Shown piece after piece: positions 9,493-19,493 of a stretch of 64,000 nucleotides of DNA. Location of the stretch: positions 79,089 through 143,088 of the forward strand of contig NZ_JAPDPI010000010.1 of the NCBI RefSeq assembly GCF_026013615.1, in the 5' to 3' direction. Source of the stretch: Plebeiibacterium marinum. GTDB lineage: Bacteria > Bacteroidota > Bacteroidia > Bacteroidales > Marinilabiliaceae. A program made the translations under genes and the position numbers. The number at the start of each line of letters is the position of its first letter. Positions within the stretch are counted from its first letter, which is position 1. The notes under the pieces are model-generated. The model saw only the letters and a program-made list of their open reading frames with translations. It had not been told where the DNA came from and did no database searches.

Positions 9493-12400
9493 TTAAAATG
9501 AAACATTTAAACCGAACGTAAATACCTGAGGTGAGGGATAACGGCCATTGTCCAACCCAAATACATTAGCACTTTGTGTACTAGCTCCTACTTCCGGATC
9601 GAAACCACTATAATTTGTAAATGTGGCAAGATTCTCTATACTAGTATAAGCCCTTACATTACCAAGATGAATCCTTTTTGTAAGACTTTTAGGTAAAGTA
9701 TATCCAAGTGTGATATTTTTTATACGGATGAACGAACCATCCTCAACATAACGATCTGAAATTCTATCATTATCATTAGGATCCGTCACTACAGCTCTAG
9801 GCATATTCGTATTAGAATTTGCAACTCTTACATTATTAACATCTTCCCACCAGTTTTCACCGTAAACACCATCTATTGGCTCTAATCTTGCCCTATCTCT
9901 TACTACACCTAACTGGTTATTCCAAATACTCTTCATGTTCGATAAATTAATGGATGTATAGTTCATTACATCATTACCGTACATTCCATTAATAAAAACG
10001 CTCAAATCAAAGTTTTTATACGAGAATGTATTATTGAAACCAAACGTAAAATCAGGCATAGGAGATCCAATACTCGTGCGATCATAAGCATTAATAATTC
10101 CATCCGGTTTTCCATCAGGCCCACTGATATCTTTATATTTAATATCACCAACATAAGTAGTATTACCAAACATAAAGGATTCTCCATCTGTTGGATATCC
10201 TTCTGGTCGTGGACTACTTTGAAGATCTTCCAAATCCTGATATATACCGTCAGTTACATAACCGTAGAAATTAAATAACGGATCGCCAATCTCAGTTAAG
10301 GAAACTACATCATTCCATTGACCATATCCTTCAATATGTGCAGATGGAGAACCATCCAGTGCAATTAACTTATTACGATTAAATGATATTTGAAAATCTG
10401 TATCCCATACAAAACTACCTTTGAAATTATGGGTTGTTACTGATATTTCAAGTCCTTTATTATTGATTTCACCAAAGTTACCCCAAGGCGATTTCATTGC
10501 ACTGGATACATTACCTCTTGTTCCCATGTATGAAGGCAATTGGGATTCCATTAACATATCACTTGAGGTTTTATCATATACCTCGAATACCATATCAATA
10601 AAATGAAATAGTGATAAATCTAATCCAATATTAATTTGTTCTTGTTTCTCCCATTGGATAAATGGATTGGCAATATTTGACTGACGATAACCAGCTCCTA
10701 ATCCCGTATCCATTTTTGAGATGGATGCACCCCATAAATATCCTCCTATATTTTGATTTCCCACTTGTCCCCAACCAAAACGAAGTTTGGCATTCGTCAT
10801 TACCGGTTCTGCCCATTCCATAAATGCTTCATTACTGAGCCTCCATGACCCGGCGAAGGAATTAAAACCTGCCCATCGATTTTTAGGCCCAAAATTAGAT
10901 GAGCCATCTCTACGATAGGTATAAGTAAACATATAACGTTCATCATAATTATAGGTTAAGCGACCGAAATATGAAGCATTGGCAGAACTTCCAAATCCAT
11001 AACCAATTTGTGGAGTACCTCCACCAAGTTGTGGATTCTGAATATCATTACTTGGTAAGTTTGTATTATATACCCTTTGATATTCATAGGTACTCTCCCA
11101 CATATCCTGACCTACCATTAAAGTTGCATTATGCTTTCCTAACTTCTTAGTATAAGTTAAGTAGTTCTTTATTTGCCAAAACACATTCTTATTAACTTGC
11201 GAACGCATTGAATTTATAGGACGTTCCCAATTGCCATATACAATTCTTGGTCGAAATACCTCTGCTTTAGAATAATCTAAATTCATAGAACCTTCTGAAT
11301 GCAACACAAGATCTTTCATAATATTTGCATCAAAGAAAATTGTTCCTCCTAATGAATTTCTATACAAATAATTATCATCATCCATTGCCTTGCCAATTGC
11401 ATTAGGCTGTGAGATCTGGCCTTCTCTAAAAATACTTGCATAACTTCCATCCAAATTGTAAATAGGCATATCCGGGGTGGTTTGAAGTGCAATTCGAATA
11501 ATACCTGATTCAGAATCTGCCAACCCCAATCGTTCATCTGTTTGTGTATAATTTAAATTGACTCCCATTTTAAGCCAATCTTTAAGCTGTGTATCCAAAT
11601 TTGTTCTAAAAGAAAAGCGTTCGAATTCGGTACCAATTATCGTACCCTCCTGATTCAAATATCCTCCTGATACGTAATAGCTTAACATCTCTCCACCACC
11701 CGAAATATTTACCTGATGTTGCTGAACCGGTGCCAATTGGAAAATCGCTTCTTGCCAATCTGTGCCATGGCCCAATAATGTAGGATCCATATACTCCAAC
11801 CTTTCATCACGCCCATTTGTTTCAGCAGCAACAGCATTGCTATATTCTGCAAATTCCTTCAAATTCATTATATCAATGCTTACAGCCTGCCTCTGAATAC
11901 CATAAGAACCATCATATTCGAATTTTGCATCACCTTTTTTACCTCTTTTAGTAGTAATAATGATGACTCCATTAGCACCTTGCGATCCATAAATGGCTGT
12001 AGCAGAAGCATCCTTTAGAATTTCCATCGACACAATATCACTTGGATTAATCTTTGATAAAGGAGATATTCCAGTTGTTGGCGAATTCCCTAACGCATCT
12101 CCGAGTCCCAATTCACTGCCACTAGTTCTAGTATTAGTCATGGGTACACCGTCAATTACATACAAGGGCTCAGCTCCTGCATTAATTGTACTTTGACCTC
12201 GTACACGAATACTTACAGCTCCACCTGGTTGTCCAGATGTAGATACAGCACTAACCCCTGCAGCACGCCCTTGCAAAGCCTGGTCTAAGTTGGCCATACC
12301 TGCTGATTTCAATTTATCCGCGCTCAACGAAACTGAAGCCCCTGACAAATCACTCTTTTTCATTGTACCATAACCAACAACTACAACCTCATCCAATCCT

Positions 12401-12702
12401 GCAGTTTCCAATTCCATTTTTACATTTACAATCCTTTTGTTAGTTACATCTATTTTTTGATTAATAAAACCAACAAAAGAAAACTTTAGAACAGATTTTT
12501 CAGCAGGTAATTCAATTGAATAATTACCATTTACATCACTTATAGTTCCCTTTACTGTTCCTTCCACTACAATAGAAACACCTGGTAACGGCTGACCTAA
12601 ATCATCCGTAACAACTCCCGTTACTGATCTTTCTTGTCCAAATACAATGTATTGAGTACACAAAAGGACAATAACACCTATTAAACGTAAATTCACATTC
12701 AT
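9493..12702 (-). CDS. SusC/RagA TonB-dependent outer-membrane transporter
   Basis: Outer-membrane, TonB-powered importer of oligosaccharides. Signal peptide 1-22 (cut before QERSV), a carboxypeptidase-D regulatory-like domain ~25-98 (GVVTDDLGQPLPGVSIVVEG), the TonB-box region DEVVVVGYG at 104-112, a plug domain to ~255 with the SusC motif LKDASATAIYGSQGANGV, then a beta-barrel ending in QVFTFGLNVSF. 1069 aa is normal. It is the second gene of the first mannan operon, 34 bp behind the T9SS-sorted protein and 12 bp ahead of SusD. The mannan substrate is inferred from the linked GH26/GH27 genes. Confidence 0.95.
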   Translation of the reverse strand: MNVNLRLIGVIVLLCTQYIVFGQERSVTGVVTDDLGQPLPGVSIVVEGTVKGTISDVNGNYSIELPAEKSVLKFSFVGFINQKIDVTNKRIVNVKMELETAGLDEVVVVGYGTMKKSDLSGASVSLSADKLKSAGMANLDQALQGRAAGVSAVSTSGQPGGAVSIRVRGQSTINAGAEPLYVIDGVPMTNTRTSGSELGLGDALGNSPTTGISPLSKINPSDIVSMEILKDASATAIYGSQGANGVIIITTKRGKKGDAKFEYDGSYGIQRQAVSIDIMNLKEFAEYSNAVAAETNGRDERLEYMDPTLLGHGTDWQEAIFQLAPVQQHQVNISGGGEMLSYYVSGGYLNQEGTIIGTEFERFSFRTNLDTQLKDWLKMGVNLNYTQTDERLGLADSESGIIRIALQTTPDMPIYNLDGSYASIFREGQISQPNAIGKAMDDDNYLYRNSLGGTIFFDANIMKDLVLHSEGSMNLDYSKAEVFRPRIVYGNWERPINSMRSQVNKNVFWQIKNYLTYTKKLGKHNATLMVGQDMWESTYEYQRVYNTNLPSNDIQNPQLGGGTPQIGYGFGSSANASYFGRLTYNYDERYMFTYTYRRDGSSNFGPKNRWAGFNSFAGSWRLSNEAFMEWAEPVMTNAKLRFGWGQVGNQNIGGYLWGASISKMDTGLGAGYRQSNIANPFIQWEKQEQINIGLDLSLFHFIDMVFEVYDKTSSDMLMESQLPSYMGTRGNVSSAMKSPWGNFGEINNKGLEISVTTHNFKGSFVWDTDFQISFNRNKLIALDGSPSAHIEGYGQWNDVVSLTEIGDPLFNFYGYVTDGIYQDLEDLQSSPRPEGYPTDGESFMFGNTTYVGDIKYKDISGPDGKPDGIINAYDRTSIGSPMPDFTFGFNNTFSYKNFDLSVFINGMYGNDVMNYTSINLSNMKSIWNNQLGVVRDRARLEPIDGVYGENWWEDVNNVRVANSNTNMPRAVVTDPNDNDRISDRYVEDGSFIRIKNITLGYTLPKSLTKRIHLGNVRAYTSIENLATFTNYSGFDPEVGASTQSANVFGLDNGRYPSPQVFTFGLNVSF

Positions 12703-12736
12703 AAATTAATTTTAAATATTAAATACATAGATTTAT

Positions 12737-13705
12737 TTATTCAACTACTATTTTATTTATACACCTATTGTTTTCACTTCTGACCTCGACTATATAGATT
12801 CCATTGTTTTGAAGAGAGATACTTCTAAAAGAGTCAGATATTACATTTTCCCATATTTTATCCCCATTCAAATTGTATATATGCACCACCCCCTTTGTTG
12901 GTAGATTTCGCAGGAATAATTGTTTATCTTTTACACAAATACTTACCCTTGATACTTCTTTATTAAGATCAGTCCTTGTTGCTAAAGGATCAATAATATA
13001 TACTCCTTCAACAGTATAATTTGCACCACGAACAAGAATTCCATTAGCTTTTAGTTCTGCTAACATGGGAGGTGTAATAGTAAACTCATAATAGGATAAT
13101 CCGGATAGATCAACATATGCTTCCGCATCTATTAAATCGCCCCAACTGCTATTAGACAAGTGTCCTTGAGCATTTTCTCCTACATCTTTAACTTTTACTC
13201 TGAGCAAATTCCCTTCTTGAGAATTGAGAAAACTACCTGCACTAATTGCTTGGTAACCCTCCCAATTACCAATAACTGTTTCCCCTAACCAAATTGCATT
13301 CTGTACTTCATAATTTCCTTCTCCCGGGAATATATCAACTGATGTAAGTGTGTAATTTTTTCCTCGTACAAGAACTCCATTAGATTGCAATTCAGCTAAC
13401 ATCACAGAGGTAATAACAAAGTTGTAACTTTCAGTTCTTAAATTTACCATGCCAGAACCTGCTAAATCAACCCAACTACCATTATTCAATGATAATTGGG
13501 CAGAGCTCATATCTATATTAGTAGCTGTAATTTGTAATATATCACCAACGTGAGCATTATTGAACTCTATTGCATCTATAGATTGGTAATTATCCCAATT
13601 ACCAATAACCAAAGATCCTGTCCATAAATTTTGAGCTGTACATAGTAATGGTAAAAAACTTAAAACCAATACCCATTGCATACATAATACGTGTGTCTTT
13701 TTCAT
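12737..13705 (-). CDS. Secreted two-repeat protein with type IX sorting domain, possible mannan-binding
   Basis: A 322-aa secreted protein and first gene of the first mannan operon. Signal peptide 1-24. Residues ~26-130 and ~137-238 are tandem copies of one beta-rich domain: LWTGSLVIGNWDNYQSI pairs with IWLGETVIGNWEGYQAI, and MLAELQSNGVLVRGKNYT with MLAELKANGILVRGANYT. Similar modules are attached to secreted glycanases in this phylum, so a carbohydrate-binding role is plausible. The last ~75 residues look like a Por/type IX C-terminal sorting domain (ISLQNNGIYIVEVRSEN, end KIVVE), which would place it on or outside the cell. No catalytic motif is visible. Being encoded ahead of SusC is unusual. 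Domain-level reading is fair; function is inference. Confidence 0.7.
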   Translation of the reverse strand: MKKTHVLCMQWVLVLSFLPLLCTAQNLWTGSLVIGNWDNYQSIDAIEFNNAHVGDILQITATNIDMSSAQLSLNNGSWVDLAGSGMVNLRTESYNFVITSVMLAELQSNGVLVRGKNYTLTSVDIFPGEGNYEVQNAIWLGETVIGNWEGYQAISAGSFLNSQEGNLLRVKVKDVGENAQGHLSNSSWGDLIDAEAYVDLSGLSYYEFTITPPMLAELKANGILVRGANYTVEGVYIIDPLATRTDLNKEVSRVSICVKDKQLFLRNLPTKGVVHIYNLNGDKIWENVISDSFRSISLQNNGIYIVEVRSENNRCINKIVVE

Positions 13706-14003
13706 AAAAAATAGATTTGTTAATAATTCTTAACAAATCTACCTTACTTACAGCTCCACATAGGTATTGCAATCATTCAATAAACATTGACCTGTCAATA
13801 GCTGATATATTTGTCATGCATATATGAAAGATTTATCACTCTTATGCCGAAATCTTAGCAACCAGACTTGATCTAACTATAACCTTAAAAGAATATTTCA
13901 ACATCCTATTTGTTTCCTTCTAACCGTTGGTAAATGCTTTTTATAAACACTATCAGTTCAAAAGTTGATTAATTAATATATATTCGACCATAAATTCAAT
14001 ATT
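13706..14003. promoter_or_regulatory. Divergent control region of the first mannan operon and GNAT gene
   Basis: Intergenic stretch between two divergent starts. Two short perfect palindromes stand out: AGATTTGTTAA-TAATTC-TTAACAAATCT at 13713-13740, 8 bp above the ATG of the T9SS-sorted protein, and ATTGAC-CT-GTCAAT at 13786-13799. The first overlaps a TAGATTTG word on the minus strand (13741-13734) that fits the Bacteroidota -7 element TAnnTTTG, but I see no TTTG at the usual distance, as expected for an activator-dependent promoter. The nearby hybrid two-component regulator is the natural candidate to bind here. Confidence 0.45.
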
Positions 14004-14516
14004 ATGGAGATTAGAAGGATAACTGAAAACGATATTAGGAAATTACAAGAAATTGGCAAACAAACTTTTTTTGAAACATTCTCTGCTGAAAATAGTGAGA
14101 ATAACATGATTAACTATCTGGAAACGGAATTTTCAACAGAGAAACTCAGTTGTGAACTCCGTAATCAAAGTTCATTATTCTACTTTGCCGAATCAGATAA
14201 AAATGTTATTGGATACTTAAAAATTAATTTTGGTGAAGCTCAATCAGAAATGAAAAATATAAATGCTCTTGAAATAGAACGAATTTATGTATTAAAAGAA
14301 TTTCTCAGAAAAGGTGTAGGACAAAAGCTTTTGGATATGGCTATTAAAAAAGCAAAAGAACTTAAAAAGGACTATGTTTGGTTAGGTGTTTGGGAGCACA
14401 ACTCTAGAGCTATTAGATTTTATGAGAAAAATGGATTCTTCGCATTTGACAAGCACATATTTAGACTTGGAGAAGACGAACAAACTGACATAATGATGAG
14501 ATTAGATCCTGTGTAA
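14004..14516 (+). CDS. GNAT family N-acetyltransferase
   Basis: A 170-aa cytoplasmic acetyltransferase of the GNAT fold. It begins MEIRRITENDIRKLQEIG; the acetyl-CoA-binding region is ~91-125, with LEIERIYVLKEFLRKGVGQKLL giving the typical R/Q-x-x-G-x-G/A-type loop (RKGVGQ), and ends with the NSRAIRFYEKNGF motif seen in RimI-like enzymes. It is one of only two plus-strand genes in the window and ends 18 bp from the end of the convergent sensor gene. No link to mannan use is apparent; it looks like a bystander. Substrate unknown. Confidence 0.88.
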   Translation: MEIRRITENDIRKLQEIGKQTFFETFSAENSENNMINYLETEFSTEKLSCELRNQSSLFYFAESDKNVIGYLKINFGEAQSEMKNINALEIERIYVLKEFLRKGVGQKLLDMAIKKAKELKKDYVWLGVWEHNSRAIRFYEKNGFFAFDKHIFRLGEDEQTDIMMRLDPV

Positions 14517-14534
14517 AAGCTTTAGGTTCATACT

Positions 14535-17500
14535 CTATTTTCTTTTATATTCCGAAGGATTAACTCCGAATTCTTTTTTGAAGCACCTTCTAAAATATTG
14601 TATATCATTAAAACCCACCATATACGACACCTCATTAATCGTTAAACCAGGATCATTTTTAAGGAATTCTGCAGCCTTTTTTACCTTTATCACTTTGATA
14701 AATTCTATTGGTGTCATACCTGCATATTTTTTTATCTTCCGATATAAGCTAATTTGAGTAACTCCTATTTTTTGAGCTAGAAGTTCTACTGAAATTTTAT
14801 CGTCTATTAAATTATCCTCAATAAAATGAATTGCTTTTTTCAAAAAATCCTCATCTTTTGTACTTGCTGTAACTATTGAAGGTTGAACTAGATTTCTTTT
14901 TTCGAATTTTTCATTTAGTTTTTGCTGGCCACTTATTATATTCTCTACTTTGGTCAGTAGAATATGAGGATCAAACGGTTTTTCAATAAAATCAATAGCT
15001 CCGCTATTCAAGGCATCCATAACAAATTTTTTCTCATCATAAGCTGTGATTATTATCACTGGAATAAAATCTATTGATGAATCCTTTTTTATACGTTTAC
15101 AAAAATCAATCCCATTCATTAAAGGCATCATTATATCTGCAATTACAAGATTAGGTTTGTACTTTTTAACACTAATCAATCCTTCTTTTCCGTTAGATGC
15201 TTCAATTATTTGATACTTTGAAGACAACAAACTATTTAAAAACATTCTAATTTCATCATTATCTTCAATAATCAATACAGTACCGTGAAATTCATTTAAG
15301 GATTCTTTGCCTGATATAGTATCCTGAATACCTAAATCATTAAAGTCTTCTTTTAAATAATTTTCAATACTTTTCGACACTGACACTTCTAACTCATCTT
15401 TCTCATCCTGCTCTAAAACAACCCTTTGAGGCAAAGTAACCACAAATTTAGTTCCTTCATTAAGCTTACTAGAAACCTCTATTGTTCCTCCTTGCAGGTC
15501 AACTAATTTCTTTGTTAAAGAAAGTCCGACACCCCCTCCTTTGGATTTAGAAATTTTATGCGTAGCCGAACTATAAAAGAGGTCAAAAATATTAGGTAGT
15601 TCTTCTTTTGATATACCTACCCCTGAATCCTCAATAATAATCTGAATATTATTTGAACTATGTTTAACCAAAACATTTATCTTTCCACCAGACTCTGTGT
15701 TTTTAAAAGCATTTGATATCAAATTGTATAATATTTTTTCAATTTTATCATAATCAAAAGCCATAATATAACTACCAGAAGTACTTTCTATGCTAAATTG
15801 AATGTTTTTTTCCTCTGCCAAATAACTGAAAACATCATAGATTTCATGAATAGCCTTAATTATATCACCATTTCTAAGATTAAGCTTTAATACTTCTGAC
15901 TCTATCATCCTAAATTCAAGCAATTGATTTACCAATCGCTGCATTCGATTGGCATTTTTTAAAATAATATCATATAAGGGATTGCTTTTATTTTCTGTTT
16001 TCAGTTTTTCTAACGGACCAATAATAAGAGTAAGAGGCGTACGGAATTCGTGGCTTACATTTGTGAAAAAACGATATTTCATTTCATTAATTTCTTTATC
16101 CTTTTGTCTCTTAATTTCCTTAGTTACAAGTTCATTTTTAAGCTTTATTTTTATTATGGAGTATCTTTTAAATATCCATAGCAAAAGAAATAATATCAGG
16201 GTATAAAGCATATATGCATACCACTTTTGCCATAAAGGAGGCAAAATTTTTACGTCTATCGATACTTCTTTACTATCACTCTGTTTTGCCAGTTTAACTT
16301 TAAATTCATAATTGCCTGACCCTAAATTTGTATAAGTTGCACTTCGTTTGTTTCCAACTTTTTGCCACTCGTTATCAAATCCCTCTAATTTGTAAAGAAA
16401 TTCATCATGTTCAGGATCAATAAAATTTAAAGCTGTGTATTCAAATGTAATGACATTTTGAGCATGATTAATTTTTAAGGAATTCTTGTCTTTTGTTAGA
16501 GACTTTTCTATTAAGTTACTATTGAATATTGACTTATTCAACAACTTAACATCAGTCATGACGATATCGTATTTTTGAACAAAGTCCTTAATCGCTGAAG
16601 GAGCAAATTGAATAATTCCAATATTACTTCCTAGATAAATATTTCCCTCTCCATCTTTATTCCAGACATTCTCATCAAATTCAATTATCGTTTTCGAATC
16701 ATATTGCTTATAACTTTTAATGCTATAATCATGCAGATTCATAGCGCACAGTCCTTTTTTAGTAGCTATCCATACTTCCTGATTATAACCTTCAACAATA
16801 GAACAGACATAATTACTCGGCAATCCGTAATTATTATCAATTGTTTCAAAGGTGAAATCCTCATTGAATTTATTTAATCCATATCTGGTACAAATCCACA
16901 AATTACCGTTTTGATCTTCATTTATGGAGTTTATTATATTATTACTAATGCTGGCATTATTATGTTCGCTATACAAAAACTTCCTGCATCTTTCCGTTCT
17001 AATATCAATTAGATTTAATCCCCAGTATGTTCCAATCCAAATTCTATTGTTTTTATCTATATATAAGCAAGTTATATGGTTACTTGAAAGATTACTGTTT
17101 TCTATATTAAAGTTCGTAATTTTTCCTTTGATTTTATCATATACATAAAGTCCATTTCCATTTGACCCAACCAATAGTTTATCTCCGTATTCAACAATTG
17201 CACTAATCGGGAAGGTACTATTCTGATTTCCAACACTGATTATATCAGAATAATCAACCAGCCCATTTTCCTGATCATATGAAAATAGTGACTTATTATA
17301 CGTGCCAAACCATAAATTATTCGAGGCATCCATACATGTTGATGTTATAACAATATCAACCCCTTTAAAAGCAGGGATATCAAAGTTTAGTCTGGAATAA
17401 GTTTGCATTTCATTATTAAAATAATATAATCCATCTCCACCTGAACCTGCATACAAATCTTTTTGATTTCCTACCGAAATTGATGTATAAAATTTACTTA

Positions 17501-18575
17501 AACTATCTCCAAATAAATCATTGTATATTTTAAATGAATTTATACTTGATTGATATAATAATTTCACACCAACTTTTCCTGAACTGACCCATATATTGTT
17601 ATTCCTATCAGCAAAAATATCATCAATGCAACAATAATCTTTATAGCGCTCAACTTCTAGTAATATTTCCCCTTGTTTATTCCCTCTTAAAATTTGATTT
17701 ATATCATCAAAATAGTATAATCCGGCACCTGAACCTACCCATAATAAATTTTTATCATCAGCAAAAACTGTTTTAATATCACTAAGCATTTCTTTTGATT
17801 GTTTTTCAACGATAGAAACTTCATAAACCTTATCATCCTGATATGGCAAAAAGTAATTTGCATTAGTACTACTTACCCAAATCCCACTAGTTATTTCTTT
17901 AATACAATTTATATAGGACGAATGGTTAATCTCGGAATAATTATGAACATTAGCTGTTGTAATAGAGTCTTCAAACGCAATTTTATAGACTCCTTCACGA
18001 CCCGTTAGCCAGATATTTTTGTACTTATCTATACACAGATCTTTTACCTCAAAGTTAATATCCCGATTAAACAAATCGTCTTCAAAAGACCCTTTGTTAA
18101 GATTATAAATAAACAATCCTTTATTTGTCCCAATCCAAAGATTATTCCAGTCATCAATGAGCAATTTATTAACAACGACCTCTAATTCCTGACCGTTATA
18201 TATTAAAGGCATAAAAATAATCTTACCACCATCAGCCTCTATTTTATTCAAACCATTGACTGTTCCTATATATAAATTCAAATCTGCATCCTGAATAATA
18301 TCATAGATTATACTACTTGACAAACAGTTATTATCATGAGGCCTGTACTGATAATTATTAAAATGTATCCCATCGTACTTCGACAAACCATTTTCCGTTC
18401 CAATCCAGATATAACCATGTTTGTCTTGGTAAATTTTATTGACTAAACTACTTAATAAGCCATCTTCGATAGTTAATTCTTTAGCATGATAATCAATTTC
18501 TGAAGCGTATAAGAAAATGGAAACTGTACTTAACCATATTATTAAAAACATAGTTCTAAAAGAATAATTACTCAT
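14535..18575 (-). CDS. Hybrid two-component system sensor/regulator (HTCS)
   Basis: A one-protein two-component system of 1346 aa that probably senses a mannan fragment in the periplasm and activates the first mannan operon. In order: signal/anchor ~1-24; two seven-bladed Reg_prop beta-propellers ~30-665 with repeated WIGTxxGL words (GYIWIGTENGLSKYDG); a Y_Y_Y domain ~690-775; one membrane span ~785-802; HisKA with His842 in NVSHEFRTPLTL; HATPase with DSGVGIS and GGGVGLSL; a receiver with Asp1147 in VIADIMMPLMNG; and an AraC-type HTH from ~1242 to the end. All signalling residues are present, so it should be active. It is convergent with GNAT and monocistronic. Confidence 0.95.
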   Translation of the reverse strand: MSNYSFRTMFLIIWLSTVSIFLYASEIDYHAKELTIEDGLLSSLVNKIYQDKHGYIWIGTENGLSKYDGIHFNNYQYRPHDNNCLSSSIIYDIIQDADLNLYIGTVNGLNKIEADGGKIIFMPLIYNGQELEVVVNKLLIDDWNNLWIGTNKGLFIYNLNKGSFEDDLFNRDINFEVKDLCIDKYKNIWLTGREGVYKIAFEDSITTANVHNYSEINHSSYINCIKEITSGIWVSSTNANYFLPYQDDKVYEVSIVEKQSKEMLSDIKTVFADDKNLLWVGSGAGLYYFDDINQILRGNKQGEILLEVERYKDYCCIDDIFADRNNNIWVSSGKVGVKLLYQSSINSFKIYNDLFGDSLSKFYTSISVGNQKDLYAGSGGDGLYYFNNEMQTYSRLNFDIPAFKGVDIVITSTCMDASNNLWFGTYNKSLFSYDQENGLVDYSDIISVGNQNSTFPISAIVEYGDKLLVGSNGNGLYVYDKIKGKITNFNIENSNLSSNHITCLYIDKNNRIWIGTYWGLNLIDIRTERCRKFLYSEHNNASISNNIINSINEDQNGNLWICTRYGLNKFNEDFTFETIDNNYGLPSNYVCSIVEGYNQEVWIATKKGLCAMNLHDYSIKSYKQYDSKTIIEFDENVWNKDGEGNIYLGSNIGIIQFAPSAIKDFVQKYDIVMTDVKLLNKSIFNSNLIEKSLTKDKNSLKINHAQNVITFEYTALNFIDPEHDEFLYKLEGFDNEWQKVGNKRSATYTNLGSGNYEFKVKLAKQSDSKEVSIDVKILPPLWQKWYAYMLYTLILFLLLWIFKRYSIIKIKLKNELVTKEIKRQKDKEINEMKYRFFTNVSHEFRTPLTLIIGPLEKLKTENKSNPLYDIILKNANRMQRLVNQLLEFRMIESEVLKLNLRNGDIIKAIHEIYDVFSYLAEEKNIQFSIESTSGSYIMAFDYDKIEKILYNLISNAFKNTESGGKINVLVKHSSNNIQIIIEDSGVGISKEELPNIFDLFYSSATHKISKSKGGGVGLSLTKKLVDLQGGTIEVSSKLNEGTKFVVTLPQRVVLEQDEKDELEVSVSKSIENYLKEDFNDLGIQDTISGKESLNEFHGTVLIIEDNDEIRMFLNSLLSSKYQIIEASNGKEGLISVKKYKPNLVIADIMMPLMNGIDFCKRIKKDSSIDFIPVIIITAYDEKKFVMDALNSGAIDFIEKPFDPHILLTKVENIISGQQKLNEKFEKRNLVQPSIVTASTKDEDFLKKAIHFIEDNLIDDKISVELLAQKIGVTQISLYRKIKKYAGMTPIEFIKVIKVKKAAEFLKNDPGLTINEVSYMVGFNDIQYFRRCFKKEFGVNPSEYKRK

Positions 18576-18941
18576 GCCTGACTCCCTGATTAAAATATAA
18601 ATTTAGCTATTATTAACAGATAATTACAAATTACTTATAGCAAAAAATAGGAATTTGATTTATGAGAAAGATATCTATTAACCTATTTTTTTACATAATC
18701 CTTTTAGCTACTAGAGTATTTATTTGAATAATATATTAGGCAATGGCAATGAAAATAATTTTCTATGTTCTTCAGGCATACTCAACTAATGGGGAGTCTT
18801 GTCAATACAAATAGCTGTTGAGAAATAAAATTTTATAAATTGGCTTCCTCTTATCATTGAAATAAAGAACATGCACAACCTTTGTGCTACGATTTAAAGA
18901 TATGAAATAAACAATGGCACTATGGTTTACAGACTGTTCAT

Positions 18942-19168
18942 CTTTTTACACAAGGTTTAAGTGTCCCAGGCCTATATTGTTGCTATCAACTTTCCCATCA
19001 TACCTGTTTAAACCATAAAAAACCATATTCATCCTGAATAATTGAAGTTACTTCATTTTGAGAAAGTCCTTCTAAAGTGGAAAGACTGGAAACTGAATAT
19101 TGAGCAGATGCTCTAATACTAAATACAATTGAAAAAACCAGTAAAGCAAAATATATCTTCAAAATCAA
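18942..19168 (-). pseudogene. Truncated, frameshifted N-terminus of a hybrid two-component sensor
   Basis: Reading the minus strand from 19168 gives a signal peptide (ILKIYFALLVFSIVFSIRASA) followed by QYSVSSLSTLEGLSQNEV and TSIIQDEYGFLWF, which is the standard start of an HTCS periplasmic propeller. The expected next words, GTxxGLNRYDG, are broken: the frame hits a stop, while LNRYDGK continues in another frame at ~18999-19019. The sequence TGGTTT at the junction fits a ~17-bp deletion between two copies of that word. Soon after, at ~18948, the second frame also stops and similarity ends. No downstream kinase or receiver part was found, so most of the gene is gone. Confidence 0.75.
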
Positions 19169-19415
19169 TAATTTTTATAAATTCTAAACTATATAACCAA
19201 TATCAAAATATACAGTTCCAAACTATACTAACCATTTGTGTCTCTAATTATTTCAGGATAAATATAAGGATAATAGTTACATCTTATAATTAACATAAAA
19301 CATCTGTTTGAAAAATTTACAAAGATTACCCTGTTGAAGATATTATAACCTTATTGAAAAGATTATTTTACACAACTAACACACCTCATTCAAACACATC
19401 ACATGTAACAATCCA

Positions 19416-19493
19416 TTAAAAAACTCCTTTTCCGGAAATCTCAATTTCCTTAGTTTCGCCGGGCAATAAAGCTAAAATGGTATTTTTTGTTAA
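19416..19493 (-). pseudogene. Possible C-terminal remnant of a glycoside hydrolase (GH2-like)
   Basis: A minus-strand open stretch ends LALLPGETKEIEISGKGVF and then TAA. LLPGETKEI-type words close the last Ig-like domain of GH2 beta-mannosidases and related enzymes. The frame is interrupted by a stop just upstream (~19496), and no other part of such an enzyme is present. A GH2 beta-mannosidase would fit a mannan locus and is otherwise missing from this window. The evidence is only ~25 residues, so this is tentative. Confidence 0.3.

Noticed and set aside
14004..14516. GNAT gene as part of the mannan system
   Set aside because: Opposite strand, no shared pathway and a generic RimI-like sequence; treated as a bystander.
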